From Bagarius yarrelli (lineage: Eukaryota > Chordata > Actinopteri > Siluriformes > Sisoridae), in the NCBI GenBank assembly GCA_005784505.1, contig VCAZ01000184.1, forward strand, positions 124,001-188,000: a stretch of DNA of 64,000 bases, in the 5' to 3' direction. The notes under the pieces are model-generated. The model saw only the letters and a program-made list of their open reading frames with translations. It did not search any database and was not told where the DNA came from. The translations under genes and the position numbers were made by a program. Below, one piece after another: positions 59,798 through 64,000 of the stretch (its first letter is position 1; each line of letters begins with the position of its first letter).

Positions 59798-60080
59798 GTT
59801 TAAAGAAAGCTGTGTTTCAAACAGGCTTCCAAAACTCGTCCATTAGCTTCATGTTAAAAATCCCTGCAGTTTGTTATTCACGGGACACTTTTCCACCCTG
59901 TGTATGTGTGTAGATGTGTGTAGGAGGCCTAGCCACCACGCTGTCTGTCAGTACTGTGCATGTATGGTTTACTGAAGCGGATGGACAGCAGCAGCTGCTT
60001 GATGTCCGTGCAGAGATATGAGCAGCTCAGAGGAACCCAATAGAGACTCAGAAATCTGCCACAGGAAAGGCAAGAGAACT
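59798..60080 (-). promoter_or_regulatory. musk 5' UTR and proximal promoter candidate
   Basis: The region just upstream of the musk ATG contains no recognisable repeat. It has a CAGCTG E-box at 59992-59997 and, reading on the gene strand, an inverted CCAAT box at 60041-60037. Muscle genes such as musk are usually driven by MyoD-type factors at E-boxes. No TATA box or transcription start can be placed. Confidence 0.3.
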
Positions 60081-60231
60081 ATGCTCAGTTACCTAACACA
60101 TACCAAACACCTTAGGTACATATAGTGTGTCTGGGCACTTTGTGGCTGCTTTTTAGGTGTTTTAATACGGAATTCGATTTACAGAAACTTTCTTTAAGAA
60201 GGACAAAAAAAACAGAACTGATTAATAAAAA

Positions 60232-60390
60232 AATAAGGGTGGTTTTGGTGTTGATCTGCTGATAGGAAGTTTGGGGAATCCCAGGACAGCTAAAATGTCG
60301 CTTCTGAGCTGTTATGCAAGACCCTTTACCTTCAACTGATCAGTTGTATAAATGTAAGTTGATTTGGACAGGGAAGTCTGCCAATTAAAA
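60232..60390 (+). mobile_element. SINE, divergent
   Basis: gatctgctgataggaag, caagaccctttaccttcaac, ctgatcagttgtataaatgt and aagtctgccaa follow the main family order with many changes. It lies in the musk 5' flank. Confidence 0.55.
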
Positions 60391-60904
60391 AAAAAAAAGA
60401 TTACTCCTAACTTGGTTTGAATGTAATATCATACATTTTTATAACATAACATAAAAGTGAACGTTATTTCGCCAAGTAGGAGGTGATCCTGGATTCACAT
60501 CCTTTGTTGATCCTGAACCACTAGCAATGTTAAGCCTTATGAAAGAATATGATGTTGGGCCATCTATAGTACCATAGCAGTTTGTTACTACTAATAAAAC
60601 AGATCCCTGGGGCCCCCAAAGTGCATGGGCCCTTAAAACCCTGGGTGTTGATGAATGTGAAATCACTCCAAACCTACTCGAGAGCATATCTAAAACAGTG
60701 TTTTTATCCTTTTTATACCACACATTTTTACCATTTATTACAGTTAACTATACACTAAATATCATCATACTGTTAATTCGAAGTTATTAAAGGTAAAGGA
60801 TTGTTCATCAGGCAACTTTGTTAATACTTTGTTAACATTTATGTTCTAAAAGCTGCAAACTGTCATTTCTGTAGTTTTCTTACTTTTAAAAGTAACATGA
60901 TATA

Positions 60905-61165
60905 CTCAAATGGTTAAGGTGCTGAGTTGCTGATCTGATGACCAGTAAGACCTGGTTTCAAGCCCCACCACCGCCAGCTGTTGATCTAAAGACCAGAAAC
61001 ACCTGGGTTCGAACCCACTGTTGGGTCCTTGACCCTTAACCCTTCCTGCTCCATCCGGCACTGTATCATAGCTGACCCTGCGCTCTGACCCTAACTTACT
61101 AAGATGGGATATGCGGAAAAAGAATTTCACTGTGCTGTAAAAAAGTATATTTGACAAAATAAAGG
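60905..61165 (+). mobile_element. SINE of the second type, double head
   Basis: ctcaaatggttaaggtgctg starts the head. A second B-box segment cctgggttcgaaccc follows a repeated gatctaaagaccag unit, then tgaccctgcgctctgaccct, agaatttcactgtgctgtaa, gacaaaataaaggc. The duplication of the B-box part makes it partly dimeric. Confidence 0.75.
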
Positions 61166-61424
61166 CATTTACATTTACTTATATATCTTATCAACCTCCA
61201 AAGTCATTTGTTCTAAAGACGTAACAATAGAGAACTTTCAAAATGCTGTATAAAAGAAAATACAATTAGTTTATACAAATTACGCTGTAAGATGGAGCTC
61301 TAAAAATAAAAAATCTATTGCATGGATTTGAGACCATTATTAATGTCTTAATTAAAGCCACACAAATCAAAATATAAGAAATATAGCAATGATCTGGTGA
61401 CCAGTGAAAATAACGTCATTTTAC

Positions 61425-61587
61425 ATTTTTCACATTTGGCCGACGTCCTTTTCCAGAGTGACTTTTAACTCTTTATATAACTAAGCAATTGGAGGTTAAG
61501 GCTCTTGCTTAGAGGCCCAGCAGTGGTAAATTGGTGGTACTGGGTATTGTTCCCCAATCTTTCAATTAGCAGTCCAACACCTTAATT
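61425..61587 (-). mobile_element. SINE
   Basis: Minus copy: cacatttggccgacgtcctt, ttccagagtgactttt, cttgcttagaggcccagcag and agcagtccaacacctta. Confidence 0.75.
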
Positions 61588-61589
61588 TA

Positions 61590-62780
61590 AAATGTCTTCA
61601 TCGTACTTCATCAGGGATTTTTTACACGTATGAGGAATTATGAGAAATTAGGCTTCGGAAATAAACAAAATAAGTACACAGAGATATTAATTGAATATAT
61701 TCTATTTTTAATTGAAAGTAGAATAGAATTAAAAGGTTGGATATACTGTGAAGAATAAGCAACCATTTTTAGAGCAGTCATGAGTCGGAGACTATTAAAA
61801 GGGCAAAAATATATGAATCTGGGGTCTGAGAAAACAAAAACCATTGTGTATGATACGAAAGTTGCAGGATTGGAAGAACGCAACAGAAAAAAACAGCAAA
61901 TAAAAACTTTTAGTAAAAGTGTGAGTGTGTGTCAGGACATGTGATTCTCTCCAGTGTGCACCGAGCTGTAGTTTCCTTTGCGCTATGTGAACAGTGCAAA
62001 GCAGCTCACACTTATAGTGCTCATAGCAGCAGTGTGACTGGCACCGTGCCTGCATTCAGGAGGCTTTTGTGTGGTGGACCCACCTGTTGCCTGTTGACCT
62101 GTGCTCTCTGATTTATTTTAAGCAGAGGAATGACATTTCCCCAAAACATTTATTGATGATCTTAACGTCTAGCCTTTACCTTTTAGGGCTATAGTTGGAG
62201 AAAAGGCGCAAATTAGATCCAAGTTATTCTACATGTGTCAAAGGATAAATCAAATTTGATTTCCAGTCAGGTTTTGAGAAAACTGTCTTTTCAAGGACAT
62301 GGTGTGTAAGTAAGCATGTGTCAGCAGACCATGAGCTTGTAAATACCTCAATTCTGAATTGCTGTTGTCACACGCAATGTGGTGATGGATCAACGAGGGC
62401 CAAAGATAAAAGCTTCCTCCCACACGCAGATGTGAAAATGAAAACAAATGGAGACATGCTGCCTTTCAGAAAGCCATAACAAAGACAAAGACGTGTAATC
62501 AGAATGAATTTCTGAATTAAAGATGAGAAAAAGGAGGAGATGGACATTGAGCTGAGAAGATGGACTAAATGTAGGAGGACACAAAAAATCATTTAAGCTC
62601 TTCGTCTAATTCAGTTATGAATGCTGTAATGCTTAATGATGAATCCATTAGTTTATAGTATATTTACAGTCCAGTTAAAGCTGTTTAAATCTGCCAATGT
62701 ACATGCCAGCTACCAATTAGCTTAGCACTGCATTCAAGGTTGCACATGGCTTTACATTGACTATCAATCTCCTTGCCAAG
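61590..62780. other. musk upstream flank, nothing recognised
   Basis: About 1.2 kb between two SINEs, slightly more GC-rich around 61930-62110. Short overlapping open frames there lack motifs and splice support. Confidence 0.5.
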
Positions 62781-62782
62781 TA

Positions 62783-62975
62783 CATTTACGGCATTTGGCA
62801 GACGCCAACCCTTTTCCAGAGCAGCTTGCATTTATCTCTTTTTCACAGCTGAGCAATCAGGGGTTAAGGGTCTTGCTCAGGGGCCCAACAGTGGCAACTT
62901 GGTGGTGCTGGGAATCAAACCCCAATCTTCCAATTAACAGTCCAACACCTTAACCACTGTGCTACCACTTCCATA
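62783..62975 (-). mobile_element. SINE, near full length
   Basis: Minus copy: acatttacggcatttggcag, acgccaacccttttccagag, gggtcttgctcaggggccca and cttaaccactgtgctaccac. It sits 30 bp from the Tc1-family element end. Confidence 0.85.
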
Positions 62976-63004
62976 AAATACAACATATCTAAACATTTGA
63001 CATA

Positions 63005-64000
63005 CAGGGAGTGCAGAATTATTAGGCAAGTTGTATTTTAGAGGATTAATTTTATTATTGAACAACCACCATGTTCTCAATGAACCCAAAAAACTCATTA
63101 ATATCAAAGCTTAATATTTTTGGAAGTAGTTTTTAGTTTGTTTTTAGTTTTAGCTATTTTAGGAGGATATCTGTGTGCAGGTGACTATTACTGTCCATAA
63201 TTATTAGGCAACTTAAGAAAAAACAAATATATATACCCATTTCAATTTTTTATTTTCACCAGTGAAACCAATATGACATCTCAACACATTCACAAATATA
63301 CATTTCTGGACATTCAAAAACAAAAACAAAAACAAATCAGTGACCAATATAGCCACCTTTCCTTGCAAGGACACTCAAAAGCCTGCCATCCATGGATTCT
63401 GTCAGTGTTTTGATCTGTTCACCATCAACATTGTGTGCAGCAGCAACCACAGCCTCCCAGATACTGTTCAGAGAGGTGTACTGTTTTCCCTCCTTGTAAA
63501 TCTCACATTTCATGATGGACCACAGGTTCTCTATGGGGTTCAGATCAGGTGAACAAGGAGGCCAAGTCATTACTTTTTCTTCTTTTAGACCCTTTCTTGC
63601 CAGCCACGCTGTGGAGTACTTGGACGCGTGTGATGGAGCATTGTCCTGCATGAAAATCATGTTTTTCTTGAAGGATGCAGACTTCTTCCTGTACCACTGC
63701 TTGAAGAAGGTGTCTTCCAGAAACTGGCAGTAGGACTGGGAGTTGAGCTTGACTCCATCCTCAACCCGAAAAGGCCCCACAAGCTCATCTTTGATGATAC
63801 CAGCCCAAACCAGTACTCCACCTCCACCTTGCTGGCGTCTGAGACGGACTGGAGCTCTCTGCCCTTTACCGATCCAGCCACGGGCCCATCCATCTGGCCC
63901 ATCAAGACTCACTCTCATTTCATCAGTCCATAAAACCTTAGAAAAATCAGTCTTGAGATATTTGTTGGCCCAGTTCTTGACGTTTCAGCTTGTGTGTCTT
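63005..64000 (-). mobile_element. Tc1/mariner-family transposon, one end (runs off window)
   Basis: The element end starts CAGGGAGTGCAGAATTATTA at 63005, directly after a TA target dinucleotide. AATTATTAGGCAA occurs at 63017-63029 and again at 63199-63211 in the same orientation, an IR/DR-type terminal arrangement. The transposase remnant reads inward on the minus strand. The other end lies outside the window. Confidence 0.88.
63337..64000 (-). pseudogene. Tc1/mariner transposase C-terminal part, D-D37-E
   Basis: The open frame gives 216 codons ending TGA at 63337-63339, running back through VLWTDEMRVSLDGPDGW to an in-frame TGA at 63985-63987 (probably an old TGG). Catalytic residues: D in WTDE (codon 63922-63924), D in MQDNAPSH, E in PIENLW. 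There are 37 residues between the second D and the E, against 34 in classical Tc1. The N-terminal DNA-binding half is outside the window. The nonsense codon makes this copy inactive as read, unless the base is an assembly error. It is a host-genome transposon, not a host gene. Confidence 0.88.

Noticed and set aside
61795..62592. Short frames on both strands upstream of musk
   Set aside because: Overlapping, without motifs; no basis for calling a gene.

Overview
This is a vertebrate nuclear segment, best read as teleost fish. Genes are split by long introns with GT-AG sites, there are no operons, and the DNA is crowded with teleost-type repeats: tRNA-headed SINEs with a conserved tail of the GGATAAGGGCGTCTGCCAAA type, Tc1/mariner and hAT-like elements, 5'-truncated L2/CR1-like LINE ends and many microsatellites. 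The repeat mix suggests an otophysan fish, perhaps a catfish, but the species cannot be fixed from the sequence.

Two genes are well supported, and they converge. lpar1 (lysophosphatidic acid receptor 1) is on the plus strand. Two coding exons (12595-13330 and 23524-23822) join in phase into a 344-residue GPCR, with a 10.2 kb intron inside TM6. musk (muscle-specific receptor tyrosine kinase) is on the minus strand. Seventeen coding exons between 59797 and 32775 join into one open frame of 2844 nt (947 codons plus stop). It encodes a signal peptide, three Ig domains, a frizzled-type Cys-rich domain, a kringle, one TM segment, an NPMY juxtamembrane motif and a tyrosine kinase. Every junction was checked for splice sites and phase. 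The gene includes a 7-nt microexon, a phase-symmetric 24-nt exon and a NAGNAG acceptor. As far as I know LPAR1 and MUSK are also convergent neighbours in human, so this is old synteny.

Layout: 1-12578, upstream/5' intron of lpar1 with scattered repeats; 12579-23822, lpar1; 23823-32774, intergenic, with the probable lpar1 3' UTR, LINE/Tc1/MITE remnants, an 82-bp perfect palindrome and a polypurine tract; 32775-59797, musk, its introns full of SINEs and LINE and DNA-transposon remnants; 59798-63004, musk 5' flank with SINEs; 63005-64000, one end of a Tc1/mariner-family element with a D-D37-E transposase, running off the window.

The two genes act in separate pathways: LPA signalling through G proteins, and agrin/LRP4-driven neuromuscular synapse formation. 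I see no shared circuit and no undescribed biological system. The points of interest are the splice architecture of musk and the structural DNA and nested repeats.
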